Shown in pieces: positions 51,301-61,889 of a DNA stretch of 64,000 nt. A program made the translations under genes and the position numbers. The stretch's first letter is position 1. Each line of letters begins with the position of its first letter. This stretch comes from Puffinus mauretanicus (lineage: Eukaryota > Chordata > Aves > Procellariiformes > Procellariidae), in assembly GCA_023333565.1 (NCBI GenBank), contig JAJKFH010000668.1, positions 124,001 to 188,000 on the forward strand, read 5' to 3'. Below the pieces are notes generated by a model. The model was not told the DNA's origin and did not search any database. It saw only the letters and a list, made by a program, of their open reading frames with translations.

Positions 51301-54300
51301 CAATTTCAGGCCCTGTTACAATATGCTGACCCAGTGAGTGCTCAGCATGCCAAACTGGTAAGTAGTATGCTTGCAGTGCTAAACACCTGCATTATTTTAA
51401 GTTTTAGGCTTGCTTTTATTAATCTAGGATCAATGTTAGAAACTAGCATTTTGGAGTATTTGGTGGTCATGTTAGGTTTACGTGAGCGTTGCCCCAATGG
51501 CAGATCACATGTGCGAGTGGGAGGGAACTTCCCCGCCAAGAGCAGTACGGCTAAGTTGGGTGAATACTGAAGGGGGTAAAATGAAGCAGTGCCTTTTCCA
51601 CACAAAGCAAGATACCTGCTCCATCTGAAGACACACACTGGTACCTGGGATGATGTAACACCTTCTCTCTTCAGAGATTTGTTGCGGTGATCTTAGTATA
51701 AATGCATCTTGGATGAAGAATGGTTTGTTTCCTTGCAGTCTTTAGACGGACAGAATATCTACAATGCCTGTTGTACGCTGCGCATAGATTTCTCAAAGCT
51801 CACAAGTCTCAATGTAAAATACAATAACGATAAGAGCAGAGATTATACACGACCAGACCTACCTTCTGGGGATAACCAGCCCTCTCTTGATCAGACCATG
51901 GCAGCTGCTTTTGGTGAGAATTCTTGAAGTGGGAGCAGGACAAATGTAACTGAAATGTGTGTCAGTTGGGGAAGGGGAGGGGACATAAGCCTAGTGTATT
52001 TGGTCATACAAAATTTTGGAACACAGTGTGACTAATGAGGAAAATTTGGGAACCACTGAATCAGACTAGTGCAAAATACTAGTAGGAACATATGGATGTG
52101 GGTGCATGCTACTGTTTTGAAAGCTCTTCTCCATTTGGGTGAGGACTGCGTAAGGTTTTCCAGCTGTCCGTGCTTCTAGTGCCATCTGCTGTTTTGCCTA
52201 CAGTATGGACTCGGCGATAATTTGGGGTGTTGTAACCTATACTTTGAAAACTGTTGTGGTTAAACAGTTACAGGAGCTACTGGCGTGTATTCTGGTCAAC
52301 AGCTCTACGCTAATAGCTGTTTCAGAACAGCAGAGAGGAAGGAGGAATAGTTTTTTTGTAATTTCTTGAAGTTCAATGTTACATTAGAGGCATTTTTGAA
52401 TTCCTGTTTGGTTTAGGGTTTAGCTTTCAACTAAATGCTTACGTTGAAGGACAGATCAAGACATTCCAGCTAAGTATAGCGTTTTCTTGCTGTTGGGTGT
52501 CTTTGTATAATGCATATATCTTTCTCAGGTGCCCCAGGAATAATTTCCGCTTCTCCATATGCGGGAGCTGGCTTTCCTCCTACCTTTGCAATTCCTCAGG
52601 CTGCAGGTACTGTATTTCGTAAGTTGAAATTTTATATAGGTTTTCTGTTGCTGAAGCATCTTGATGTTTTAAAGCTAAGTAGTGATTATTTTTGTTGGGG
52701 TCAGTCACGTAAATTCTAAATGCTGGCATTTAGGCACAGAAGGGAATGGTGTTTCAGACACAATCTCAGCTAGGAATGTGAGTGTGCAGCTGTAGCACCC
52801 TGGCTAGGCAATAGCCCAGTGACAAGAGGAAAATGGGAGTAGCAGGATGGGCGGGTCAGTAAAGGCAGTATTTAAAATAATTGGGGGAGGTGGGGGAGGA
52901 GATTAAATTTTTTGTATTTCAAATCTCCTTATGTGGTTGCAGAGGTTGGGAACTCACTTTGACAGCTGTAAATGTGGTCAAAAGCAAGGAATCTTTGTCC
53001 ATTTTTTCCTAAATATTTTGAGTAAAGCTAGTATTTAAACATGAAGCTAATTACATACACTGTTACAGTTGCACTGTGAAGCCTACAGCTCATATTGCAG
53101 GTAGCAAATTATTGCTACTTACAGAAGTAGCCAAGTGTCTTGGGATTAAAGGCTTAAGTTTTAGGTGCTAAATACACTCATTGGAGTGCTAGACTAAACA
53201 ATTTTTGCTTTGTTTTTCATAGCATACCAAGCTATGGTGACTTTCTTGTAACTTGATGGAATTTCCTTGCTTCTGACAAATGAGCACAGATCAATCTGTT
53301 CAGCCATTAATGTTAGTCTCCTGTCCTGTTGGGGAAATAGACGATGCCACTTTGAGAAGTAATTTCATTTAATTGATTACTAGCAATTGTTTCTTGAACT
53401 CTAAAGCTCTTCCCTTTGGAGGGGTAATGTGAAATGCCAGATGTTACTGTGAGCAACCTAGAAATGCCTATAAATAAAACGTCAGTGTTTCTCCATTCAA
53501 GAAGAGATTAGCTGATGGTAGCATACAATATCTGATTGTTATATGCATGGTTAAAGAACAAAGCATTTTTGGCATGCACTGGTTGGAAAGATCCTTACAA
53601 ATGCACTGTTTGTGATACCTTTCCTGCACCAACAGAGCTGAGGCTTTGTGCTGATTCCGCTTCTTGTGAAACATGCAAAATATTGTAGTCCACAAGATAG
53701 TGCTGAGAGGCACCTGTTAAGCACCAGGCACTGCAAGAGCAAATACTATTAGAAATGAAAACATTTCCTGCAGCACCAGAATCGGAGGCTCCTGTTGCTC
53801 TTAGAATATATGGTCACTGTGTTTTGAATGGTAACTTGCATGTTACAGAAGGCGTGCTGTTCTCCCTTCTGGTGCAGCAAATACACTAGAGTACGTGCTG
53901 TTAATTTCTTTACTGGTTAATATTCTTTAATTTCCAGGCCTGTCAGTTCCAAATGTTCATGGAGCACTAGCTCCTTTGGCTATCCCATCAGCAGCAGCTG
54001 CAGCGGCTGCAGCAGGACGGATTGCCATTCCCGGCCTCACTGGGGCAGGGAACTCTGTTCTGCTGGTTAGCAATCTGAATCCTGAGGTTAGTGGAGTCCT
54101 AACTTTACTTTTTTCTCCTTCCTGTTACCTCTGCTTTCACTTTCTGAACACAGATTGTGCTGAAACTCATTGAAAGTGAAATCCTACTGTATCCTAAAGG
54201 AGACGGCAAAACTAGAAAAGCAGATGACGTGCTCTGCCAGCTCTAAAACTCAAAGCAGATCAGTACTCTAGTTGCTGAAGGGAAATGAGAAAGTCCATCT

Positions 54301-57300
54301 CTCAAATTAAAATCTTGCTCTTCTTTGGTTCAAAGCCAAGGATGCTGCCTGCCTGCTCTTGTCCCATAAAGACTACAATGCCTGTCCCTTGCTCCCTCTT
54401 TTATTTGGAGTCTCCCTGCCATTCCCATGGAATAGTGTCATTTGGGTCACAGAATAGTCATGTCCATTCTTTCTTTTCCTTAGCATGTTCTAGTTTTTAA
54501 TACATTAATTCAGAACTACAGAGAGAGTTCATTCTGACCTTTGCTCTTTCTGTGTAGTGTCTGGACCCCTGCCAGCTTGACTTTGTACCTGTGCAGTATT
54601 TCCTCTGCCATGTGCTTGCACATTTTCCCTTTCCAAGATTCCTGGAAGTTTTTCCTTAGCTAAACCCCTTAACAGCTCACAGTTTACATTTTCAATTCCA
54701 CTTAACTTAGTGAGTTGAACTATTTGGGTTTCTTTAAAAACAAAGCGAGTAATATTTGAACAAAAATCTTCTTTAATGAAAGACAGCATCATGAGAGAAT
54801 TTGATATGGGTATCTTGGATTTTTCTTCAGTCAGCTTTTGGCTCTTTGTTGGATTGAAAGTGTGGAATCTTCTAGTGTGTGCAGTAGAGTATGATGAGAC
54901 TCTGCTGAAAAACACTTTACTGGTGGGACTGTGCACACAAGTTAATACTACTTTGCAAAGCTATAAAACTTACCAGTGATGTCAGAGTAACCACAAAACC
55001 TCTTTTGCATCAAAGGGGAAGCCTGGATGTGATGAATGGTCAAAATATTTAACTCTTGATGAGATGAACCAATTGAATCAGTATTTCAGACTACTCTTTT
55101 TATCTGTCGTTACTATTTTCTCCAGGGCATGAAATAATGGCAGGGACTGCGATACAGCTTTGGTTTGGATGAGTTGCTCTTTCTACCTAGGAACTCCTCT
55201 GCCATTCCAGGAACTGTCATCTCTGGCTTGGTCCCAATGACTTGCTGTTCAAACAACAGTCTTAAACATTAAGAGCTGGCATCATTATTCTCGACCAGTG
55301 TGATACTGTCAAGTGTGTGTTTCTTGGGATGATTTTGCCTTGTCTGGATGGCAGTGACAGGACAAAGGACTGTGCTGTACCTCTGTTTAATTTGCACATG
55401 TTCACAGCTCTGAGCAGTGTCTGAAGGGTGTGCACAGTTCTTGTTGAAGTAGGAGCAAGCAGTTATTTCATGCCTTGTGTTTTTTGATGAGCTCTTCACT
55501 ATCCATCCAGCTTATCTTTGGGCTAGAGAGACTTTGATACTTGTACTGAAGCTGTGAACTAACAGACCTGAAACTTTTTCCATTGCCTGTGTAATCAGTG
55601 TTGTAGAAACTTACCTGTGCCACAACCAGTTAGTTAAGAGACAGTATTTCTCTGGAGTGACTACTCTGCGATAATGTACAAGGTTTTTTCTGAATGGGAA
55701 TCGTGGAAACTGAAATTACTCCATTTTTCCTTTCCATGATGAGTGGAAGAAGTCTGCCTGTCTCAGCTTGCATTGACTTTTACTTTGAATGCAGACTCTT
55801 GTCTGCGTGCAAAGTTAGTGTTGTCACTGGGAGCAGAGATGCTTTTCCTGCCTTTCTGGCTCAGTAACAGCATTTTTGGGTTTCTGCCTGGTGAGGTCAA
55901 GTCACGGAGATGGAAGGGAATAGACTTCTGTTGCAAATGAGGTACCCAGTTCCTTTGTAGCAAGTGCTTCTAGCAGACCTTTGAGGTTTTTTGTAGTGGT
56001 ACAGCTGCTCATCCTGATAATCTTTTGCTTTAAAGGCAGTGATTGGTATCTAAATTGGACTTTCCTGGTTTTGTTACAGCTAAGTATTGCAACATGGATT
56101 GCTTCCCGTAGTCACTAGTCCTAAAGCAGCAAATACAGCTGTGTTTTTGACTTGATCCATGAAGTCATTTCTTCTAAGAAATTCTTGTAATCGGACAACA
56201 TACTTCTAGTCAAATTTTAGGGAATACCGTTGCAATTTAATTCAATATTAAAGCCTGTAGAAGTCACTCTGTTGTGATACTGTCTCTTACTTCTTTGTAT
56301 ATCTTAAGTAAAAATGCCTTTTCTTTATCATTGTGTTCCACTAGGTAAAACCTATTAACTGTTTCTGTAAACAAGTTATTGTATGTAGAATTCTATAAAT
56401 CTGACTGATGGAACACTACATATTTCCTTATGTATTTACTGACCTGTGTTTTTTGCTACTTTTTTCTTTTCTCCCCATCCCTGAATTTTTTTTCTTCCCC
56501 TGATCCGGAATTTCTTTGCCAACTGACTGCACGGTACTTCTGCTTCCTGTTGTTGCTTGAAACAAAAAATAAAAACATCCCCCTTCCAAAAAAAAAAAAA
56601 AACCCTGCTCTTCGGAAACCAACCTGCCCTTCAATATTAACCATCTTGAAAACTTCATCATCCATCAACCAATTTCGCCATTTCCTGCGGGGACTCTGCC
56701 CTTCCTCGTTGTGGACGATTTGTGCAACCTCGCTCTCCCCTTCGATTCCTTACCTCTTCCCTGTCCCTCCGCTGCCTTGCTCTGCTGTTCTCTAAAGAGA
56801 GTTACACCCCAATGCCTCTTTATTCTTTTCGGTATGTTATTATTCACACTTTTTATTACCTTGTTTTTCATTTATTTGAGATTACTTTTTTGATACTTCA
56901 AAAATGTACAGTTTGCAGTTTGCCATTTTTTTGAATGCATAATTTCATTTTTACATTGTTTACTTAGTTTGCTATTTAATTTAGTTTGCCTTTATTTTAC
57001 GTTCAGTTATGCATGGTTTATTGCTTTGCATGTCTTTTATAAGAGTTTTAAATTGTGATAGCATGCTAAATTGTCCAGTCTTCTGGCAGTAAGATTTTTG
57101 CTTTTTGCTGAAACCCAGTATCTTTTCTTTAATGTATTGTTCCATTATTATTCTGCTATATAAGAATTTTCCTTAATTAGAGCAGAATAAGTAACCATGG
57201 TTGGAATGAGATCAGTTCTGGTTGTGAATGAATGTTTTTGCTGTTGGATTGATTAGCTTAAGTTGAATGAGACTTCATTTTTTCCCCTGCCTAAGACTAT

Positions 57301-58866
57301 TCTTGTTTCCTCACTTTTTGAAGGAGTCTATGGTGATGTGCAAAGGGTGAAGATTTTATTTAATAAGAAAGAGAATGCCCTAGTTCAGATGGCTGATGGA
57401 AACCAGGCCCAGCTTGGTAAGCAAGCTTAAAAGTATCAGACTGTTAGCATTAAGAGACCTAACGGGTAATTAAAGCTTTAATATCAGTACTTTCTTCTCT
57501 TCCAATAAAAGACCCAAAACATGAACGTGTCCAGGCACTTAATCGCTTTGCCTGCATATGTGATATGGATTTGGGGCAGCTCTGGAAAAGGTATGGTTCG
57601 TTTGTGCAAGATAAATAAACAGTACGATAAGGCAGAGTAACAAGGCCTGTCATGCAGTTCCTGGAGGATGTGGTATCTGCGTAGGGAAGAACTGGAATGA
57701 AATTCTAGCTTTGATGTAAATGTCTGAACAAAACTGTGAAATACCATTGTAGTCAGTGCTGTCTTTAACCGTTGCAGCCATGAGCCATTTAAATGGTCAG
57801 AAGCTTCACGGGAAGCCAATCCGTATAACATTGTCCAAGCATCAGACAGTACAACTTCCCCGCGAGGGACAGGAAGACCAAGGTCTGACTAAGGACTATG
57901 GAAATTCTCCTCTACATCGTTTCAAGAAACCAGGCTCCAAAAATTTCCAAAACATCTTTCCCCCTTCTGCCACTCTTCATCTGTCCAATATTCCGTAAGT
58001 GTCCGCATGGAGAGTTCCTGTATGGCTGAGTATAAAAATGTTTGCAAATTTACCGTGAGAGTAAATACGGTCAGCTTTTTGCTGCTAGCAGGAGGAAAGC
58101 TTGCCTGTCTTCCTGTTGTTCCTCATAGCCTTTCCAGTCCAAGAAGCTACTGGTAGAGAATTTAGAAAAGGCTCTGATGAGAATTGGTTTTTGGAGATTA
58201 ATTTAGTCTGTCAACGTACATTTGACTGGAAAACTATTTGTTTCAGACCTTCAATAACTGAAGAAGACCTTAAGATGTTATTTTCAGGCAATGGTGGGAT
58301 GGTCAAAGGATTCAAATTCTTCCAGTAAGTGTTTTCTCTTACGTCCTGTCCTTACACTGGGCTTTTCGATATGAGAAGGGTTAGAAGCACTTAGTTCTGA
58401 TCGAATTCCAACTCGACCTAAGTGAAAGGTGAGCAGAATCATCACTAATGTAATACTTGACTCTCTGGATTGAAGAATTCCAGAGTAACCCTGGATTGAG
58501 TGCGTGGTGAGTATGAGTTAATGAAGGAAACTAAGGTAGCTGAGTGGGAAGTTTGGATATGCATGTTTATCATATAGATACACTCTTCCATATAAGAAGA
58601 AAGTATATTGCAATTAACCGGGTAGTTAATTTCCTGCTGGCCTTGTTGAGCGCTAGGTAAGAAGACTTGCATTGAGTTAGGCAAACTCTGCATACGGTCG
58701 TACTGAATGTGACTTAAACTTCTGTCTTGTCAGGAAGGACCGTAAAATGGCTCTGATCCAGATGGGCTCTGTGGAAGAAGCCATTCAATCACTCATTGAC
58801 CTCCATAATCATGACCTGGGTGAGAATCATCACTTGCGTGTGTCCTTCTCGAAGTCCACCATTTAA
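30361..58866 (+). CDS. PTBP1: PTBP1, polypyrimidine tract-binding protein 1 (complete, 15 coding exons)
   Basis: Fifteen exons with GT-AG junctions join in one frame: 30361-30368, 34575-34605, 46637-46712, 47709-47881, 48930-49076, 50288-50458, 51247-51357, 51739-51913, 52529-52606, 53938-54086, 56798-56831, 57324-57416, 57778-57994, 58247-58324, 58734-58866. The sum is 1674 nt, 557 residues plus stop, equal to the longest human isoform. Residues 1-55 hold the nuclear localisation and export region (KKFK at 45-48). Four RRMs lie at about 59-143, 181-260, 362-437 and 480-555. The protein binds CU-rich RNA, represses exons as a nuclear splicing factor and shuttles to the cytoplasm for IRES and stability roles. 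Identity to human PTBP1 is near complete; differences include TPQCLF for TPQSLF in RRM3. The exon 9 insert and exon 11 cassette identify PTBP1 rather than PTBP2 or PTBP3. Expression is probably controlled by exon 11 autoregulation and by miR-124. Confidence 0.98.
30369..34574 (+). other. PTBP1: PTBP1 intron 1
   Basis: The first 700 bases belong to the CpG island; the rest is AT-rich. C13 lies at 31679-31691. A GC-richer block at about 33880-34100 follows a strong acceptor-like tract (33800-33816). No other feature was recognised. Confidence 0.8.
34575..34605 (+). CDS. PTBP1: PTBP1 exon 2
   Basis: Encodes [11 protein letters not shown]; human has P and A at the two variable positions. The acceptor TTTTTTCTACAG and donor GTAGGC are good. 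Confidence 0.95.
34606..46636 (+). other. PTBP1: PTBP1 intron 2 (12 kb)
   Basis: The longest intron. It is mostly AT-rich unique sequence without recognised repeats. A short coding-like segment followed by GTAAGT sits at about 36220-36394, and CpG-containing unique stretches occur at 43180-43860. No independent gene was found. Confidence 0.75.
46637..46712 (+). CDS. PTBP1: PTBP1 exon 3
   Basis: [20 protein letters not shown] then NSSSA, the nuclear-export/localisation N-terminus of PTBP1. The acceptor is CTTTTCTTTTCCAG. Confidence 0.97.
47709..47881 (+). CDS. PTBP1: PTBP1 exon 4 (NLS and start of RRM1)
   Basis: Residues 39-96. Contains [12 protein letters not shown] (second part of the bipartite NLS) and the RRM1 start [20 protein letters not shown] with [18 protein letters not shown]. 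Donor GTATTG. Confidence 0.98.
48930..49076 (+). CDS. PTBP1: PTBP1 exon 5 (rest of RRM1)
   Basis: [20 protein letters not shown] ... [12 protein letters not shown], ending NQA. The donor is the weaker GTTAGT. Confidence 0.98.
50288..50458 (+). CDS. PTBP1: PTBP1 exon 6 (linker and start of RRM2)
   Basis: [20 protein letters not shown], then [20 protein letters not shown]; donor GTAAAA. Confidence 0.98.
51247..51357 (+). CDS. PTBP1: PTBP1 exon 7 (RRM2)
   Basis: [20 protein letters not shown] carries the RNP1-equivalent strand of RRM2; acceptor TTGCAG, donor GTAAGT. Confidence 0.98.
51739..51913 (+). CDS. PTBP1: PTBP1 exon 8 (end of RRM2, linker)
   Basis: [20 protein letters not shown] to the [12 protein letters not shown] linker and MAAAF; leaves one base (G) for either exon 9 or exon 10. 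Confidence 0.98.
52529..52606 (+). CDS. PTBP1: PTBP1 exon 9 (26-residue alternative linker exon)
   Basis: A 78-nt cassette in phase 1/1, so skipping keeps the frame (residue F, then GLSVPN). Inclusion gives the 557-residue PTB4 form and skipping the 531-residue PTB1 form known in mammals. The position of the mammalian internal acceptor (21 nt in, giving the 550-residue form) reads ATTTCCGCT here, with no AG. Confidence 0.95.
53938..54086 (+). CDS. PTBP1: PTBP1 exon 10 (linker, start of RRM3)
   Basis: [18 protein letters not shown], an alanine run of eight codons (995-type GCA/GCT/GCG mix), [20 protein letters not shown] and SNLNPE. Donor GTTAGT is weak at +3. Confidence 0.97.
54087..56388 (+). 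other. PTBP1: PTBP1 intron 10, 5' part
   Basis: Unremarkable AT-rich intron sequence up to the last AG before the exclusion zone (AG at 56387-56388). Confidence 0.8.
56389..56797 (+). promoter_or_regulatory. PTBP1: AG-exclusion zone and distant branch-point region of PTBP1 exon 11
   Basis: There is no AG dinucleotide from 56389 to 56795 (407 nt); the next AG, at 56796-56797, is the exon 11 acceptor. Near its 5' end TACTGAC (56437-56443) is a good branch-point match, 356 nt from the exon, followed at once by a long T/C tract. A second match is AACTGAC at 56521-56527. The zone is rich in CUCUCU and UCUU-type PTB sites. Such zones mark distant branch points and have been described for mammalian PTBP1 exon 11, where PTB represses its own exon. 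Confidence 0.85.
56798..56831 (+). CDS. PTBP1: PTBP1 exon 11 (34-nt autoregulatory cassette exon)
   Basis: Encodes [11 protein letters not shown] plus one base, inside RRM3. Its length, 34 nt, equals the mammalian exon and is not a multiple of three, so skipping shifts the frame. Exon 10 joined to exon 12 reads [12 protein letters not shown], with TGA at 57348-57350, 66 nt before the exon 12 end, which satisfies the usual NMD distance rule. Confidence 0.97.
57324..57416 (+). CDS. PTBP1: PTBP1 exon 12 (RRM3)
   Basis: [20 protein letters not shown] then [10 protein letters not shown]; acceptor CTTTTTGAAG, donor GTAAGC. Confidence 0.98.
57778..57994 (+). CDS. PTBP1: PTBP1 exon 13 (end of RRM3, short linker, start of RRM4)
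   Basis: [20 protein letters not shown], the [20 protein letters not shown] linker and ATLHLSNIP. Leaves two bases (CC). Confidence 0.98.
58247..58324 (+). CDS. PTBP1: PTBP1 exon 14 (RRM4)
   Basis: [20 protein letters not shown] then GFKFFQ; acceptor TTTGTTTCAG, donor GTAAGT. Confidence 0.98.
58734..58866 (+). CDS. PTBP1: PTBP1 exon 15 (end of RRM4, stop)
   Basis: [20 protein letters not shown], then [20 protein letters not shown] and TAA at 58864-58866. Confidence 0.98.
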
Positions 58867-59128
58867 AGCTTTGGAAGGCGTGAGACAAAATGGACTTGAC
58901 TTAAAACCTCTTGGGTTCAGCCTTGACCTTAAAAGGCTGAACACTAGGGTTTCAACTTCCATCATTCCAGAAAAAAAGCCACTTTAAAAATGCAGCTGAA
59001 GTGACCTTAAAAAGACCAGAGATTTTATTTTTTTAAAGAGAAATCAGTTTACCGGTTTTTAAAAAAAAAAATTAAATCTAATTCATATTGCTAACCTTGC
59101 GGTGATGGGTAACAATCTTGACTGTTCA

Positions 59129-59134
59129 AATAAA
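59129..59134 (+). terminator. PTBP1: Candidate proximal poly(A) signal of PTBP1
   Basis: AATAAA 263 nt after the stop codon. Its use would remove most of the 3'UTR including the miR-124 site. Downstream GT-richness is only moderate. Confidence 0.4.
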
Positions 59135-59424
59135 AATCACAAGTTAAAGTTTACACTTTGGAACCTGCTCTGGGAAATTCCCCTCCCCTCCTGCTCCTTC
59201 TCCCCCAAAAAGCAGATCCTAACAAGTTTATCAGGTTTCACATTGATGCCTTTTTTATTTTCTTTACCCATCCATGCCTTGAAAGACCTAAAACCACTGT
59301 GTAAATTCACTTTAGCGCCTTTGAGTCAGGATTTTGTAAAATGCATGGTGTATAGGAGCTCCCAACTCACCCAGCACAAAAATAAGTTGCATTGATCCTA
59401 CCTTAACTGTGCATCTGCTATCCT

Positions 59425-59432
59425 GTGCCTTA
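59425..59432 (+). promoter_or_regulatory. PTBP1: miR-124 8-mer target site
   Basis: GTGCCTTA is the perfect 8-mer complement of the miR-124-3p seed plus the A opposite position 1. PTBP1 is the classic neuronal target of miR-124 in mammals. No second GTGCCTT was found by eye in this 3'UTR. Confidence 0.75.
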
Positions 59433-61861
59433 AACCTTTTACTTCTTTGGGGAAAACATCTGAACTGTAGGGAGTGGATTGGGAGAGTTGAGGGGAATGA
59501 GTGAGCTCTGGCTTACTGGATCAGCTTGTTGTAGTGAAGGACAAGTGAAGCTGGCAAAGTGGATAAAGAAAATATTGGGCTTTGACTCTTCAGGCAGTTG
59601 TATCCCACTGTCCGTGAAATGTCTCAATCTGCATAGTATCATGTGTCTTCATGCCACTTTCCAATCTGCTTGTGGTTTACTGCCACCTGCAAACCTTCAA
59701 GTGGGAGTTATTTAAGATCCTTTGTCCGTAACATTCAGACTAAGCAGAAAGGTCTGGGTGGGGAAGCGTTCCCAAGACCAAATTACATTCCATTGTCCAT
59801 AGCAAGTCAACAGGCTCTGCCCTTCACAAGAGATCAAGATACGTAATTAACCACTGTTGGACACTTGTGAAGACGAATCATTAAGAGTTTGTCAAAATTG
59901 TGTGTGTGTATATATATATCTAAATACTTGGCTAGGATTTGAAGAATTATTGGATATCCCACATTTAGAAAGGTGTTCATGTGAGTCACCTTCGTGCCCC
60001 TAATTTGAGATTAACAAGACCAATGTAGCTCTGCCATCATTCTTATAGCATGTCTTCAGCATTTGAGCTTTTTGTTTTAATTCTTGTATTATACTTTTTG
60101 ATGCCGTTGCTGTCATCTGTGCCTAGCAATATTTCCAGTTGACCAAATATTCTAATCTCTTTATATGCAAAAGAAATAGTTTAAGTACCTTTTTATAGAA
60201 TGATAAGATGGTATAAACGTAATCTAAATTTACTCCTTTGTGGTATTACCCTTGTATACTGTACTTATTTTTTTTTTTGTAATTGAAACTGTAGGGCAGG
60301 AATTTAGTTATCAGGCTGAGGTCATGACTGAGGATGAGTAATGTAATGAAATTGATAAAACACGTTAAGCAAAGCAGATTTTTAAAGCAAAGTGTTTGAG
60401 ATAACAAGCACAAATAGCTTGTGAATTTAAGTAAAAGGACCCAGGCTAAAGTTTTTACCTTTTTAACCTGTAAGCCCAGATCTTTTTAAGTTATAGGAAG
60501 GGAATTTATTAAAAGTAGAATGCAGCAGATCGTTTTTTCCCAATGATACAACCATGTATTTTTTTTTTCTGGCTTACAACTCTTTCCCGGGCCATTCTGC
60601 CTTCTATTTTGTGTAATCCGATGTTGCCTTACATTTTCCTCTAACCTGCAACCTGTTCGGATGCAAAATAACAAGAATCTTGTACTTTTTTTCAGGGTTT
60701 TTCTGCAAATTGTGGACCAAAGTTTGTTTTTTAATTGTCTTAGTGTTGCAAGTTATGATTTCCTTGCTTAGCGTGGGAGCTCTTGACTTGCCTAGCACTG
60801 AGTGTTTGGAAAAGTCTTAACTTTTCTTAGTTCCTCCCTGAACTCTTGAGGATGTGAATTATGCTGGAGAAGCGTGTGAAGTCTGAGTGAGGGTTCAGCT
60901 TGGGTTGCTGGCATGGGATTGGAAATCCTTGTCTGCCTTAGTCTTCGGCTTGTGGCTGAGGAGTGTGAAACCGTCTTCAATGCAAGCGTTGCCCCGCTTG
61001 AGCTGAGAAAACTTTCAGCTGACGAGTAGGCGCTGGTTTCAGTTACCTCTAAATCTGAGTAAGCCTGTTAATGAAGCCGTTGTGATCTGCCTCTCTGGAA
61101 AGCTCCACGTTTCCTTGCCAGCATCTTAACGTTCAGGAGGGCAAATTCAGGTGTCTTGGTAGTTGTTGTCACAGTTAATTTGCTCATCTCCCTTCCTCCT
61201 GAAGAGAAAAATCCGTTCCTCCTGCAGCCAGGGAGCACTGGTGCGCTGGTGCTCCCGAGTACGCCACAGGCAGCACTCCACCTTGTGAGGATCCGTGCGC
61301 AACCCAAGTGGAACAGCTGTGGTTTAACCTTTAAATGCGTTCAATCAACCTCACCCGAGACACTGGGAAGAGGCTTATTGGAATGAAACCTGTCTGGTGG
61401 CCTTTAACATTGATTTGGTCAACCCACAGGCTATATATATTTTGCAAAATGCAAGCAAATGAATTGAGGTAACCCCGGAACCCAGGCAATTGTGGGTTTT
61501 TCCTTTGGATCCCTGTGTTTGCATGTAAAGAATGTGAGTAACAAAAGGGTGTACATATTTATAATTTTTTTATACCTGTTGTAAGACATGAGGGGGCAGC
61601 AAAACCCAGTTTTTTATGGTGAACAGATGTATTGTATATTTTGATAACAGCTATTACAGGTTCAGTATTGTGGAAGGTGGGGTGGGGAGGGTAAGCATAC
61701 ACAACATCAGAATTCCATTGCCTCTTTCAAAGAATGTTTGTAATGCAAAAAGAAATGAAATTAAAACTATTTTATAACAACCTTTGTACCTTTCTGTAGC
61801 TCCATTATTTACTGTTCAGATTGTAGAAAGCAGTTATTGGCCAGTCTGTACTTGTGCTTTC

Positions 61862-61867
61862 AATAAA
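61862..61867 (+). terminator. PTBP1: Main poly(A) signal of PTBP1
   Basis: AATAAA in CAATAAATTTC, followed by a T/GT-rich stretch (61868-61925). Confidence 0.75.
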
Positions 61868-61889
61868 TTTCTTCTGTATTCTTTGCTTC

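Larger units (their letters stand above)
58867..61885 (+). other. PTBP1: PTBP1 3'UTR
   Basis: About 3 kb of non-coding sequence. It ends at canonical AATAAA 61862-61867, with a T/GT-rich region after it. Early alternative signals are ATTAAA at about 59071 and AATAAA at 59129-59134. A miR-124 8-mer lies at 59425-59432 and a Pumilio element (TGTACATA) at 61550-61557. The T-rich tracts could bind PTB itself. The ORFs here are short and meaningless. Confidence 0.8.

Noticed and set aside
56581..56602. Poly(A) run read as a SINE or retrocopy tail
   Set aside because: It lies inside the PTBP1 exon 11 AG-exclusion zone, with no retroelement body or target-site duplication.
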